A stretch of DNA of 27,528 nucleotides from an uncultured Muribaculaceae bacterium (GTDB lineage: Bacteria > Bacteroidota > Bacteroidia > Bacteroidales > Muribaculaceae). This document shows, piece after piece, positions 1 through 7,887 of the stretch. The position numbers were made by a program, and so were the translations under genes. The notes below the pieces were generated by a model. That model saw only the letters and a program-made list of their open reading frames with translations. It did no database searches and was not told the DNA's origin. Where the stretch lies: assembly GCA_910589425.1 (NCBI GenBank), contig CAJUSZ010000032.1, forward strand, positions 1-27,528, read 5' to 3'. Numbering within the stretch: position 1 is the stretch's first letter; every line of letters begins with the position of its first letter.

Positions 1-100
1 TCAGTCATGATGCCCGCATCACTCCTTCCTCATAACGAGAAATTTATCTCAAAGACACACCGCCGGGATTTTCACATTCGTTATTAAACAAGCTCTAAGT
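1..100 (-). other. Downstream flank of susD, possible start of next gene
   Basis: This is the non-coding flank after susD. On the minus strand a purine-rich, Shine-Dalgarno-like stretch (AGGAAGGAG, 30 to 22) lies 13 bases before an ATG at 8-6, which reads Met-Thr before the window ends. It could be the first codons of another gene of the SusCD locus, since surface lipoproteins or glycoside hydrolases often follow susD. Only three codons at most are visible, so this is a hint. No terminator hairpin is evident between susD and this point. Confidence 0.25.
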
Positions 101-1849
101 TTACCATCCCTCGTTCTGGGTAAGGTTGAGGTTGCGCTCCCTCTCTACCAACGGTATGGGCCACAACTCATGACGGCTTTGGTAGGATCTGGTATACATC
201 AGATCCCCGAAAATATCAGTGGCGTTCTTAACTGATTTTTCAAGCAATCCCCAGCGGCGTAAATCCCAGTATCTCTGGCCTTCTCCGGCAAGTTCGAAGG
301 CGCGTTCGCGTTGAATCCTCAGAGCCATATCCTCCTTGCCTCCGACTGACAGCCATGAAGCGCCGGAATTAAGCCCGGGCATACCGACGCGGGCTCGTAT
401 CTTGTTGATTTCAACCACAGCCTTGTCCGTAGCTCCACTCTCATTGTAGGCCTCGGCAAGCATAAGGATCACGTCTCCGAGGCGGATAAGGGGGAATTCG
501 TATGGTGTGCGGTTATACTCGCCCCAGTAGCCGTCGAGGTTGCCTGTCGGAATCCATTTTCGCCAGAAATACGAATTCCAGCCTTCGGAGTTGCGGATAA
601 ACGCCATTGCCTCCATCGGGGCTCCGCCCTCTGTAGGATCAGCAAGCACAAACTGCTTGTCCATAGGATTTGAACCGGCGTCAGTGCCAAGATAGTGCGA
701 GTAGGGAGTAATAACATTGAGGCACAGGCGAGGGTCGCGAAGACGATAGGCGTCCATCACTTTTGTCGTGTCGCAGTCAAGCGTTGATGTCACGACGGTG
801 CTTCCCTGGTCGATGGCGACGCTCATATATTTGCGGCGCAGCTGTGAATCTCCGTTATTGAACCCGGGAAACACATCGTCCCAGTCAAACGGCGAGCCGT
901 CGAGGTTCTCATACATGTCCACGAGTGTAGTCGATGGCACAATGCTGTTGCCCGCGATCAGCCGCATGGTTGACTTGTTGCCGAAATAGGAAACTATGTC
1001 AAGGGCATATCCGGCAGTGTTTCCGTCTATTGACTGGATGGAAAAAATCATTTCCGGACTGTGGTTGCCGTTGTAGAGACGGAACAGCTCGTTGTAGTCC
1101 GGATGGAGCGAGTAGCCGTAGTTGTCGGTCTTGTTATAGACAATCTCTTCGAAATCGGCAATAGCCTTGTCCCACTCGCGGTTAAACAGATATACTTTTC
1201 CACGCAGTGCATAAGCGGCTCCTTTGGTGGCGCGGCCGAGGTCGGCTGCATCCCAGCTTACCGGAAGCTTTTCGATGGCTTCCGTAAGGTCGTCGATTAT
1301 GTGACGGCGTATTTCATCTTCCGGACTGCGGGGAGCGTCGAGGCTGGCGAACTGTTCGTTTATATCGCATGTCTCGTCATAGTAGGGCACACCGCCCCAG
1401 CAGTTCAGCATACGGAAATAAGCCATCGCGCGCAGGAATTTCGCCTCGCCGGTTACGCGGTCGATCGTCTGTTGGCTGATAGGCATACCTGCCACATTGC
1501 GGATCACTGTGTTTGTCCGATGCACAAGTTCATATAGGTACTGCCAGTGATTCTGCACCCCTTCGCTGTTGGAGGCAAAGGATGTGCCTCGTGAAATGTC
1601 GGACCATGGTGTGGTGCCGTCGGCAATGTCGCTGCACATGTCGAAAGTGAACTCCATGCCGAAACACCAGTTAGCTTTCATCGCCGCATACATACCGACG
1701 GCTGCCTGACGTGCGTGTTCTTCTGTCTTCCAGAAAGTCTGACCGGTCATCTGGTCTCCCGGAATATAGTCGAGACTCTCGCATCCGCTGAAAAGCAAAG
1801 CGCAGGCGGCGAGTGCCGAGATATATCTGATTCTCATTTTATGATTCAT
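101..1849 (-). CDS. susD: SusD/RagB-family nutrient-binding outer-membrane lipoprotein
   Basis: Surface lipoprotein that binds glycans or other oligomers and caps the SusC barrel; the ligand cannot be told from sequence. I chose the ATG at 1849, 4 bases past the susC stop, which gives 582 residues. A longer in-frame start at 1909 would lie inside susC and place 20 non-signal residues before the signal peptide; the ATG at 1837 is also possible. The N-terminus is a lipoprotein signal with lipobox FSGC, Cys23 being the lipidated residue. TPR-like helices follow (QTFWKTEEHARQAAVGMYAA, AKFLRAMAYFRM). The C-terminal family signature is present: RERAFELAGEGQRYWDLRRW, then HELWPIPLVERERN near the end. 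Length is normal for the family. It is co-transcribed with susC and so probably shares its LytTR-type control. Confidence 0.93.
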   Translation of the reverse strand: MNHKMRIRYISALAACALLFSGCESLDYIPGDQMTGQTFWKTEEHARQAAVGMYAAMKANWCFGMEFTFDMCSDIADGTTPWSDISRGTSFASNSEGVQNHWQYLYELVHRTNTVIRNVAGMPISQQTIDRVTGEAKFLRAMAYFRMLNCWGGVPYYDETCDINEQFASLDAPRSPEDEIRRHIIDDLTEAIEKLPVSWDAADLGRATKGAAYALRGKVYLFNREWDKAIADFEEIVYNKTDNYGYSLHPDYNELFRLYNGNHSPEMIFSIQSIDGNTAGYALDIVSYFGNKSTMRLIAGNSIVPSTTLVDMYENLDGSPFDWDDVFPGFNNGDSQLRRKYMSVAIDQGSTVVTSTLDCDTTKVMDAYRLRDPRLCLNVITPYSHYLGTDAGSNPMDKQFVLADPTEGGAPMEAMAFIRNSEGWNSYFWRKWIPTGNLDGYWGEYNRTPYEFPLIRLGDVILMLAEAYNESGATDKAVVEINKIRARVGMPGLNSGASWLSVGGKEDMALRIQRERAFELAGEGQRYWDLRRWGLLEKSVKNATDIFGDLMYTRSYQSRHELWPIPLVERERNLNLTQNEGW

Positions 1850-1853
1850 TGAA

Positions 1854-4800
1854 TTAGAATGATATGTTGACACCCACGGAATATTGCCGGATTGCCGGAT
1901 AGCCGACATCAGCTCCTATTTCCGGATCAAGACCGGGGAATTTTGTGATTGTGAACAGATTGTCTATGCTACAGTAGATTTTGAGGTTCTCTACGAAGAA
2001 TTTCCGTGTGATTTTCTTCGGCACTGTATAGCCGAGCTGGATATTCTTGCAACGGAAATATGCGGCGTTATGCACGAATGCGTCGCTGGCGATATTGTTT
2101 TTGCCGTTGGCATTGTTTCGTAGTACAGGATAGATGGAATTGTATGGGTTTTCAGGTGTCCATGCGTTGTCGGTTATGTCCTTTATCAACGACTGGCCCA
2201 TTACGGTCACGAAGCGGAAAGCCTGATTGTTGTAATACACCTGATGATTGCCTACGCCTTGAAACAGCATGCTGAAATCAAAATTGTTCCAGCTCAATCC
2301 GAGGTTCGCTCCGAATGTGAAACGTGGAAGAGTGCCGTGGCCTATCTCCACACGGTCGTTAGTGTCGAGTTTGCCATCGCCGTTGGCATCGCGATATAGG
2401 AAGTCGCCGAGTTCCGGACGCTGATATGTCGCAAAATAGTCAGGGTTCCTGTCTACAAGTGACTGCACATAATCAAGATCAGACTGATCGCGTACGATAC
2501 GGTCAACAGTAATCACATACAGCTGGTTGATCGGTTTTCCTTCCTGAGTCTTGTAAACTCCGCTTATCGACGATACATCTCCCTGAAATTTAGTGACTTT
2601 GTTTGATACGAATCCCATGTTGAAGCCAACATTATAAGACACCTTGCCGATTTTGTCGTTCCAGCGGATGTCAAACTCTACGCCCTTATTGTTTACCTCA
2701 CCGGCGTTTTGGTTGGGCACAACGCTCGTGCCATGTTCAAGAGGGGCCGGCAGAGAGATGAGTATACCTTTTGTATCCTTGTTGTATATATCAACCGAGC
2801 CACTGAGACGGTTGCTGAGGAAAGCGAAGTCCATACCGACATTTGCCATGTAAGTCTTTTCCCAAGTCAGAGCAGGATTTGCAAGAACTGTCTGTGCGAG
2901 ACCTCCGGCAATATTGCCGTTGAGGATATAATTTGCGGTTGCGAACAGAGACTGGTACATGTAGTAGCTTGTCGTGGCGTTGTTGCCTAACGAGCCATAC
3001 GAGGCGCGGAGTTTAAGTTGGTTGAGCCATGACGATGTCCTGTGCATGAACTTTTCTTCTGAGATTCTCCACCCTGCCGAAATCGACGGGAAATAGCCCC
3101 ATCGGTGGCCGGGGGCGAATTTCGATGATCCGTCAGCGCGGAAGTTGGCCTCAAGCAGGTATCTGTTGTCCCAGTTGAGGTTTATGCGTCCGAAATAGGA
3201 GCGCATGGCCCATTCTTCATAGTTGCCCGTGATACTGCCGTTGGTCATTCCGCCGTCGATAGCGCCTAATGATGGGTCTACGAGGTCGTATTTTATGTAA
3301 TAGTCCTTGTCGTATTTGTTGTATTCCTGACTTATGCCGGCGAAAACCGATGCTTCAAGTTTGCTTACATTGAATTCATATCGGGCTGTTACTTCAGAAG
3401 AACGGAATGTATTGCGGTAGTTGTAACGGCGGATGTATGTGCGCACCACCCCCTCGCGTATAAGCACCGGCCCATCGAAAGTGAAACGGTACAGGTCGCG
3501 GTCGGTCAGATGGTGTTCGATGTTGCGCTCCCAATAGTTCATGGAAAAGGCGCCCTGAACAGTAAGTCCTTTTACAGGCATAAGATGAGCATAGATTTTA
3601 CCGACGAGGCGTTTGGTCTTGACTGGATACTCGTCCTTGTAGAACCACTGCCGGCGGTATGGATTTGCATTGCTCACGTTTTCCTCCTCCGGATTCTGTA
3701 TGCCGCCATAAAGTCCGGTGGCAGGGTCATACAGCGTCATGCCCGGCACAGTGTTGAACGCACCGTAGCCGAAAATAACGTCGCCTCCTGCCGCAGCGTT
3801 TTCCGCCGAGGGGTTGTTGGTGTCATAATATCCGAACAGATTTGTGCCGACGCTGATCCACGGCTTTATTTTGATGTCAAGGTTGGTGCGCATCTGGTAA
3901 CGCTCATAATCTGTATGATACACCATGCCGGGATTGTTGACGTAGCCGAGCGAGAGATTGTAGTTTACCGTTTTCGTGCCTCCGGTGATTGCAAGATTAT
4001 GATTCTGTACCACCGACGGGTTGCGGTAGATATGGTCCTGCCAGTCGATGTTGGGATATATTGAAGGATTGCGTCCGGCATCATTGCGCCATTCGTCGAT
4101 CTTGCCCTGTGAGAAACGTGGTGCCTGACCGTTGATTATCAATCCGGCGTTCTGAATTTCCATGAAATCGGCATAATCGGTTACAAGATTCAGACGTTTG
4201 GCCACGGTCTCAAACGACACATTGCCACTGTATGTAACTCTTGGCGCGCGTTCCACGCCGTGGCGGGTGGTTACAAGAATAACGCCGTTAGCGGCTCTTG
4301 AACCATATATAGCGGCGGAAGCAGCGTCCTTCAATACCGATATATTCTCTATATCCTGCGGGTTGATGTCGCTGAGGGCTATTCCTGTCATTCCGTCAAC
4401 AACCACCAGTGGGGCGGCATTGTTGAGTGTGCCGCGACCGCGCACCGTTATGTTCTGCGATTCAAACCCCGGAGTGTTGCCGCCGGAGTTTGTAACCGTC
4501 AGCCCTGCGGCAAGTCCGGCAAGCGCGTTGGTCGCATTGGTGATCGGGCGGTCTTCAATGGCATTGACATTGACCGACGAGACCGCACCGGTCAAATCGA
4601 CTTTCTTCTGCGTCGCGTAGCCGACCACCACTATTTCGTCAAGTTTTGAAGCCAGAGGTTTTAGACGGACCATCACGTTTTCCGCGTCTTGTCCGGTTAC
4701 TTTGATACGTTCGGTTCTGAATCCCATATATGAGACCGTAAGCTCGGCTGGTAGAGACACACCCTGCATCGAGAAATTCCCGTCAATGTCAGCCACGGCG

Positions 4801-4988
4801 GCATTATCGGCCGTTCTGACGGTCGCTCCTACGGCGGGCTCTCCGTTATTGTCTGTTATCTTACCGGAGACAATGTGTGTTTTGTGGGTATTGTATGTAT
4901 GGTTTGGCAGTGTGTCGTGCGTTTCCTTTGGATAGGCCATGAGTGCGCATAGAGAAAGAAACGCTGTAATTGTCTGTCTGATTTTCAT
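1854..4988 (-). CDS. susC: SusC/RagA-family TonB-linked outer-membrane transporter
   Basis: TonB-dependent outer-membrane barrel that imports the ligand presented by its SusD partner. I place the start at the ATG at 4988 (1044 residues) rather than the in-frame GTG at 4994. In order: a short signal-like N-terminus (about 1-20); a spacer rich in His, Thr and Asn; a carboxypeptidase-regulatory-like domain (about 38-115, VSGKITDNNGEPAVGATV); the TonB-box/plug entry (LDEIVVVGYATQKK); the plug with the SusC signature SRAANGVILVTT; then a long beta-barrel ending VGVNISF with a terminal Phe, as usual for barrel proteins. No STN/secretin domain precedes the regulatory-like domain, so there is no sign of anti-sigma coupling. 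A TAnnTTTG box at 5014-5021 and a direct-repeat element at 5054-5083 lie just upstream. The substrate is unknown. Confidence 0.95.
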   Translation of the reverse strand: MKIRQTITAFLSLCALMAYPKETHDTLPNHTYNTHKTHIVSGKITDNNGEPAVGATVRTADNAAVADIDGNFSMQGVSLPAELTVSYMGFRTERIKVTGQDAENVMVRLKPLASKLDEIVVVGYATQKKVDLTGAVSSVNVNAIEDRPITNATNALAGLAAGLTVTNSGGNTPGFESQNITVRGRGTLNNAAPLVVVDGMTGIALSDINPQDIENISVLKDAASAAIYGSRAANGVILVTTRHGVERAPRVTYSGNVSFETVAKRLNLVTDYADFMEIQNAGLIINGQAPRFSQGKIDEWRNDAGRNPSIYPNIDWQDHIYRNPSVVQNHNLAITGGTKTVNYNLSLGYVNNPGMVYHTDYERYQMRTNLDIKIKPWISVGTNLFGYYDTNNPSAENAAAGGDVIFGYGAFNTVPGMTLYDPATGLYGGIQNPEEENVSNANPYRRQWFYKDEYPVKTKRLVGKIYAHLMPVKGLTVQGAFSMNYWERNIEHHLTDRDLYRFTFDGPVLIREGVVRTYIRRYNYRNTFRSSEVTARYEFNVSKLEASVFAGISQEYNKYDKDYYIKYDLVDPSLGAIDGGMTNGSITGNYEEWAMRSYFGRINLNWDNRYLLEANFRADGSSKFAPGHRWGYFPSISAGWRISEEKFMHRTSSWLNQLKLRASYGSLGNNATTSYYMYQSLFATANYILNGNIAGGLAQTVLANPALTWEKTYMANVGMDFAFLSNRLSGSVDIYNKDTKGILISLPAPLEHGTSVVPNQNAGEVNNKGVEFDIRWNDKIGKVSYNVGFNMGFVSNKVTKFQGDVSSISGVYKTQEGKPINQLYVITVDRIVRDQSDLDYVQSLVDRNPDYFATYQRPELGDFLYRDANGDGKLDTNDRVEIGHGTLPRFTFGANLGLSWNNFDFSMLFQGVGNHQVYYNNQAFRFVTVMGQSLIKDITDNAWTPENPYNSIYPVLRNNANGKNNIASDAFVHNAAYFRCKNIQLGYTVPKKITRKFFVENLKIYCSIDNLFTITKFPGLDPEIGADVGYPAIRQYSVGVNISF

Positions 4989-5013
4989 AATCACGGAAAT
5001 CTTTATTCCGGCA

Positions 5014-5021
5014 CAAATTTA
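5014..5021 (-). promoter_or_regulatory. Bacteroides-type -7 box for susCD
   Basis: The minus strand reads TAAATTTG, a full match to TAnnTTTG, 25 bases before the susC ATG; the predicted transcript start is near 5010, leaving a leader of about 20 nt. At the -33 position there is only TTTC (5045-5042, 20 bases upstream), a near match to TTTG. A weak -33 element is what one expects of an activator-dependent promoter. The putative LytTR site ends 32 bases upstream of this box. Confidence 0.6.
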
Positions 5022-5045
5022 ACCCCTGATTCAATATAATGGAAA

Positions 5046-5083
5046 CGGGTGTAAATAGACAGCATGAATTTGCCAACGAACAG
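5046..5083 (-). promoter_or_regulatory. Putative LytTR response-regulator binding site, copy A (susC)
   Basis: The minus strand carries two imperfect 9-bp direct repeats, CTGTTCGTT (5083-5075) and CTGTCTATT (5062-5054), with 12 bases between them, a 21-bp period of two helical turns. The whole 38-bp stretch matches copy B at 6006-6043 at 31 of 38 positions. In both copies the promoter-proximal repeat ends exactly 32 bases before a TAnnTTTG box. Known LytTR proteins bind direct 9-mers separated by 12-13 bp with core GTTN[AG][TG]; three of the four half-sites here fit only partly (GTC in place of GTT, or a mismatched flank). Assignment to the neighbouring response regulator is inference. Confidence 0.6.
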
Positions 5084-5084
5084 G

Positions 5085-5948
5085 TCAGTCGGTCTGTATT
5101 ACAAGATAGTTGGAAAGACTCCAGAATTTCTTAGGATTCAGGATTGTAAGGATCTTTTGCCGGTTTGTTTCAGAAATCTCATAGGAATCTTTCGGATGAT
5201 TTGTAAGTAGTTTGTATTTTTTTGAATGCAGATCAATCACCTTTATATTCCGTTTGTCGCCAGTGGAGAAGAAGCTATGGTCAAAATCTTTTTTCATGAG
5301 TTTGGACTTTCTGAGGAATCCTGTTTCAATGATATGATGTTCTTTCAGTTGGGATTTTGACGCTATCACATAGTAGCAGGTGTTCAGTTCATTCTCAAAG
5401 TGGATCGAAGCAGCTTTTGCGGAATCAAGGTTATGGTTAACTTCGGCTACAGTGGAATTCAGAGAATCAACTTCATAGTTGAGTGTGGATATTTTTTCGT
5501 TTGCTTTTGTCAGTTGTTTTCTCAGAAAGTCTATCTGCTCGGACTGGCTTTTTATCTGCTTCCCCAGCGCGTCGACAGTGCTTTTCAGCTCATCGGTATA
5601 TAGTGCTGAATTCCGAAGACGGGATTCGAGTTCCCTTAATTGCTTTCGCCTGAGGGAAAGTGTGTTTTGGATGGCGGTTATATCCGAGAGTATCTGGGCG
5701 CGCATTGCCGGTTTCTCATCCGATCTGGCTTCAGAGATTGTCATGATAACTTCCAGATGCTTGATCTGATCCATGCTTATGGAGATCTCCTTTACTAATT
5801 TCAGCAATTGATCACGTTCCTCAAGGGCCGTGATAAGTTCCTGTCTTGAGGCTTCCATCAGAGACTGCGGTCCGGAAGCCTGTTCCTTGCTTCCGCATGA
5901 TGATATGAGTATCATGATTGAGACCGTGATAAATAAGAATTTTTTCAT
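5085..5948 (-). CDS. Coiled-coil lipoprotein (Cbp1-like family), function unknown
   Basis: Lipoprotein of 287 residues. The signal peptide (MKKFLFITVSIMILISSC) ends in lipobox ISSC with Cys18. Residues about 30-185 are almost entirely helical, with heptad-like repeats (LEERDQLLKLVKEI, LRELESRLRN, LRKQLTKANEKISTLNYEV), predicting a long coiled coil. A small globular C-terminal part follows (KLLTNHPKDSYEI, then FWSLSNYLVIQTD). That C-terminal pattern recalls Bacteroidetes coiled-coil lipoproteins annotated as Cbp1-type collagen-binding adhesins; I recognise it only loosely and would not assert adhesion. It looks more AT-rich than susCD. Its promoter carries the same direct-repeat element as susC, so it probably belongs to the same regulon, perhaps acting at the cell envelope alongside SusCD. 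Confidence 0.8.
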   Translation of the reverse strand: MKKFLFITVSIMILISSCGSKEQASGPQSLMEASRQELITALEERDQLLKLVKEISISMDQIKHLEVIMTISEARSDEKPAMRAQILSDITAIQNTLSLRRKQLRELESRLRNSALYTDELKSTVDALGKQIKSQSEQIDFLRKQLTKANEKISTLNYEVDSLNSTVAEVNHNLDSAKAASIHFENELNTCYYVIASKSQLKEHHIIETGFLRKSKLMKKDFDHSFFSTGDKRNIKVIDLHSKKYKLLTNHPKDSYEISETNRQKILTILNPKKFWSLSNYLVIQTD

Positions 5949-5973
5949 TGCAAGCGATGATTGATCCTATATA

Positions 5974-5981
5974 CAAATATA
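5974..5981 (-). promoter_or_regulatory. Bacteroides-type -7 box for the coiled-coil lipoprotein
   Basis: The minus strand reads TATATTTG, matching TAnnTTTG, with a predicted leader of about 22 nt. No TTTG is found at the -33 position, again suggesting dependence on an activator. Its spacing to the direct-repeat element (32 bases) is identical to that at susC. Confidence 0.6.
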
Positions 5982-6005
5982 ATGAATTTTTGCCATAGAC
6001 ATGAG

Positions 6006-6043
6006 CGAGTGTAAACAGACTGCATGAATGTGTCAATAAACAG
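6006..6043 (-). promoter_or_regulatory. Putative LytTR response-regulator binding site, copy B
   Basis: Minus-strand direct repeats CTGTTTATT (6043-6035) and CAGTCTGTT (6022-6014), 12 bases apart. The spacer is also conserved with copy A (ATTCATGC shared). The first half-site, read as ACTGTTTAT, fits 8 of 9 positions of the published LytTR consensus. The element sits in the divergent region between the lipoprotein and the kinase gene, 36 bases upstream of the kinase -7 box, so it could also affect expression of the two-component system itself. Confidence 0.6.
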
Positions 6044-6056
6044 TCCGGCGCCCTGC

Positions 6057-6087
6057 TTGTGCGTATTGCCGGTGTGTGTTAACTTTG
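6057..6087 (+). promoter_or_regulatory. Promoter of the two-component operon, near-leaderless
   Basis: TTG at 6057-6059, a 20-base spacer, then TAACTTTG at 6080-6087, a full TAnnTTTG match. The predicted transcript start, 4 bases past the box, falls at about 6091, one base before the kinase ATG. The messenger would therefore have essentially no leader and no Shine-Dalgarno site. Confidence 0.6.
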
Positions 6088-6091
6088 CAGG

Positions 6092-7120
6092 ATGAAATCA
6101 ATAGAGAATAAAACCTCGTTAATCTTTGATCTGTTCTTTTGCGTGGTCTTCATGCCAATAATAGTTACGCTGGGGCCAGCGCATTATTGGATCACGCAGT
6201 GGCCGCTGTTTTTTGTCATCGCGTGTGCTTTTATGTACGGGTCATATTTCCTTTTGATGAAGATAAACATTCCCCAGCTGCTAATTTCAAGGAAATTCAT
6301 CAGGATATCGGTGATTGTGGCTGTGCTTATGGCGGCAACTTATCTTCTTTCGCTTTATCCGCTGCCGGATGTGGATTTTGTAACCCCGGCGTTAAGCGAA
6401 TACCAGACGAGGTTGCGAAATTTCGGTATTTCCGTAACATTGTGGCTTATGTTTTCTCTTGTGATGGGCTACGCGATGACCATATCTTTTGTCAAGGAAT
6501 TGTATGAGCAGCTTTTGCTCAAGAAAAAGATCGAGGCCGAGCGCGACAAGGCGGAACTCGCGGTTTTCAAGGCTCAGATAAGCCCGCATTTCATGTTCAA
6601 TACATTAAACTCGATATACAGTCTGGTGGTCGGCACATCAGAGAGAGCAGAGAGCGCGTTTATAAAATTTACGGAATTGTTGAAATATACATATCTGACC
6701 GTAGATAAGGAGATGGTGATGCTGAGAGACGAGATAGCGTACATCCAGAATTATATAGACCTCCAGATGATAAGGCTAAATAGCCACACATCAGTTGATT
6801 GGCGATATGATGTTGACAATGAACGGGTAAAGGTTCCTTCAATGCTTATGCTCACGTTGGTGGAAAATGCATTCAAATATGGAGCGTCGACAAGCAAGGA
6901 CTGTTCTGTTTATATATCTTTGAGACAGAATGAGAAGGAACTTGAATTCGAGACAAGGAACTGCATAATGAAACACGCGGATGAATTCCGGAAAGAAGTG
7001 CCTGTCGGTCTGGAAAATTGCAGGGCACGGCTCGCGACTCTGTTTCCGGACAGACATTCTCTTTCCACATACGAGAATGAAGGGGAATTTAATGTGTCAT
7101 TAAGAATTAAAATGATTTGA
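6092..7120 (+). CDS. LytS/YehU-type membrane sensor histidine kinase
   Basis: Sensor kinase of the His_kinase (PF06580) group, which pairs with LytTR regulators. 342 residues. Four predicted membrane helices fill the N-terminal part (about 11-30, 35-56, 72-91, 111-134) with no large extracytoplasmic sensor domain, so the signal is probably sensed in or near the membrane. A short coiled coil (about 135-160) leads to the phosphoacceptor motif ISPHFMFNTLNSI, His166. The N box is LVENAFKYG (256-264) and a glycine-type ATP-lid motif is VGLENCRARL (305-314). The ATG at 6092 lies immediately after the promoter. The regulator gene begins 4 bases after the stop, so the two are co-transcribed. The proximity of the susC and lipoprotein elements suggests those are its output. 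Confidence 0.93.
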   Translation: MKSIENKTSLIFDLFFCVVFMPIIVTLGPAHYWITQWPLFFVIACAFMYGSYFLLMKINIPQLLISRKFIRISVIVAVLMAATYLLSLYPLPDVDFVTPALSEYQTRLRNFGISVTLWLMFSLVMGYAMTISFVKELYEQLLLKKKIEAERDKAELAVFKAQISPHFMFNTLNSIYSLVVGTSERAESAFIKFTELLKYTYLTVDKEMVMLRDEIAYIQNYIDLQMIRLNSHTSVDWRYDVDNERVKVPSMLMLTLVENAFKYGASTSKDCSVYISLRQNEKELEFETRNCIMKHADEFRKEVPVGLENCRARLATLFPDRHSLSTYENEGEFNVSLRIKMI

Positions 7121-7124
7121 CTGA

Positions 7125-7814
7125 ATGGGCAATGTTATCAAATGCGTGGCAATAGATGATGAACCTCTGGCGCTTGAAATAATTGAAAAGTTTTGTCAGC
7201 GGATCGGAGGCATCGAATTGAAAGTGTTTTCCGATCCGGCTTTGGGACTGGAAAATATCCGGAAAGAGAAGCCGGAAGTGGCATTTCTCGACATTGAGAT
7301 GGAGAATATATCCGGATTGGATATAGCGTCTCAACTTCCGGGAGAGACGTGTTTCATATTCACGACGGCATATCTGGATTATGCGCTGGATGGATATGAG
7401 CTTGATGCCGTGGATTATCTTCACAAACCGTTTGCTTTCGCACGCTTTCAGACTGCGTTTTCAAAAGCCGTCAGGCGTCTGGGTGTGGTAAGGGAAATCC
7501 GGAGTGAAAGCATATTGGTCAAACAGGAATATAACAATGTGAGCATCCCGCTCTCCGAGATCCTTTATATCGAGGCGATGGAGGGATATGTGAAGATATT
7601 CAGAGAAAATGGTATATGTACGGTTTCACGTGTGATATTGAAGAACATGGGAAGCCAGTTGCCGGAAAATGATTTTATAAGGATCCATCGCTCTTATATA
7701 ATTAATAAATCCAAAGTCAGAAGATTCAACAGGAGGGAAATCGAGCTGATAAATGGGCGGAAGCTTCCTATCGGACGCCAATATTCGGCCGATGTTTCCA
7801 CTCAGCTGGGTTGA
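7125..7814 (+). CDS. LytTR-family DNA-binding response regulator
   Basis: 229 residues: an N-terminal receiver (about 4-118) joined to a LytTR DNA-binding domain (about 128-226). Receiver landmarks are the acidic pair Asp11-Asp12, the phosphoacceptor Asp56 in FLDIEM, Thr80/Thr81 in FTTAY and Lys101 in LHKPF. LytTR landmarks are the start of the beta fold (ILVKQEYNNVSIPLSEILYI) and the signature FIRIHRSYIINKSKV (184-198), which in this family carries DNA-contacting residues. It is the partner of the kinase 4 bases upstream. LytTR proteins bind pairs of 9-bp direct repeats 12-13 bp apart, the arrangement found twice just upstream at 5046-5083 and 6006-6043. Target assignment is inferred from proximity and geometry only. 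Confidence 0.95.
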   Translation: MGNVIKCVAIDDEPLALEIIEKFCQRIGGIELKVFSDPALGLENIRKEKPEVAFLDIEMENISGLDIASQLPGETCFIFTTAYLDYALDGYELDAVDYLHKPFAFARFQTAFSKAVRRLGVVREIRSESILVKQEYNNVSIPLSEILYIEAMEGYVKIFRENGICTVSRVILKNMGSQLPENDFIRIHRSYIINKSKVRRFNRREIELINGRKLPIGRQYSADVSTQLG

Positions 7815-7830
7815 TGGCACCACATAGAAA

Positions 7831-7866
7831 AGCGGCTGCATCAGTCTGTAGTCCGATGCAGCCGCT
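7831..7866. terminator. Terminator between convergent LytTR and icd genes
   Basis: Perfect 12-bp inverted repeat (AGCGGCTGCATC at 7831-7842, complement at 7855-7866) with a 12-base loop. On the minus strand the stem is followed by TTTTCT, so it should end the long cit-acn-icd transcript. On the plus strand no T tract follows, but it could still hinder read-through from the regulator gene. Confidence 0.8.
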
Positions 7867-7887
7867 GTATGGAAAAGTTTCAGGATC

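Noticed and set aside
1850..1909. Upstream start for susD giving 602 residues
   Set aside because: Would overlap the end of susC and put 20 extra residues before a clear lipoprotein signal; the ATG at 1849 fits better.
3510..4064. 184-codon plus-strand frame opposite susC
   Set aside because: Antisense shadow; the susC frame is continuous and conserved through it.
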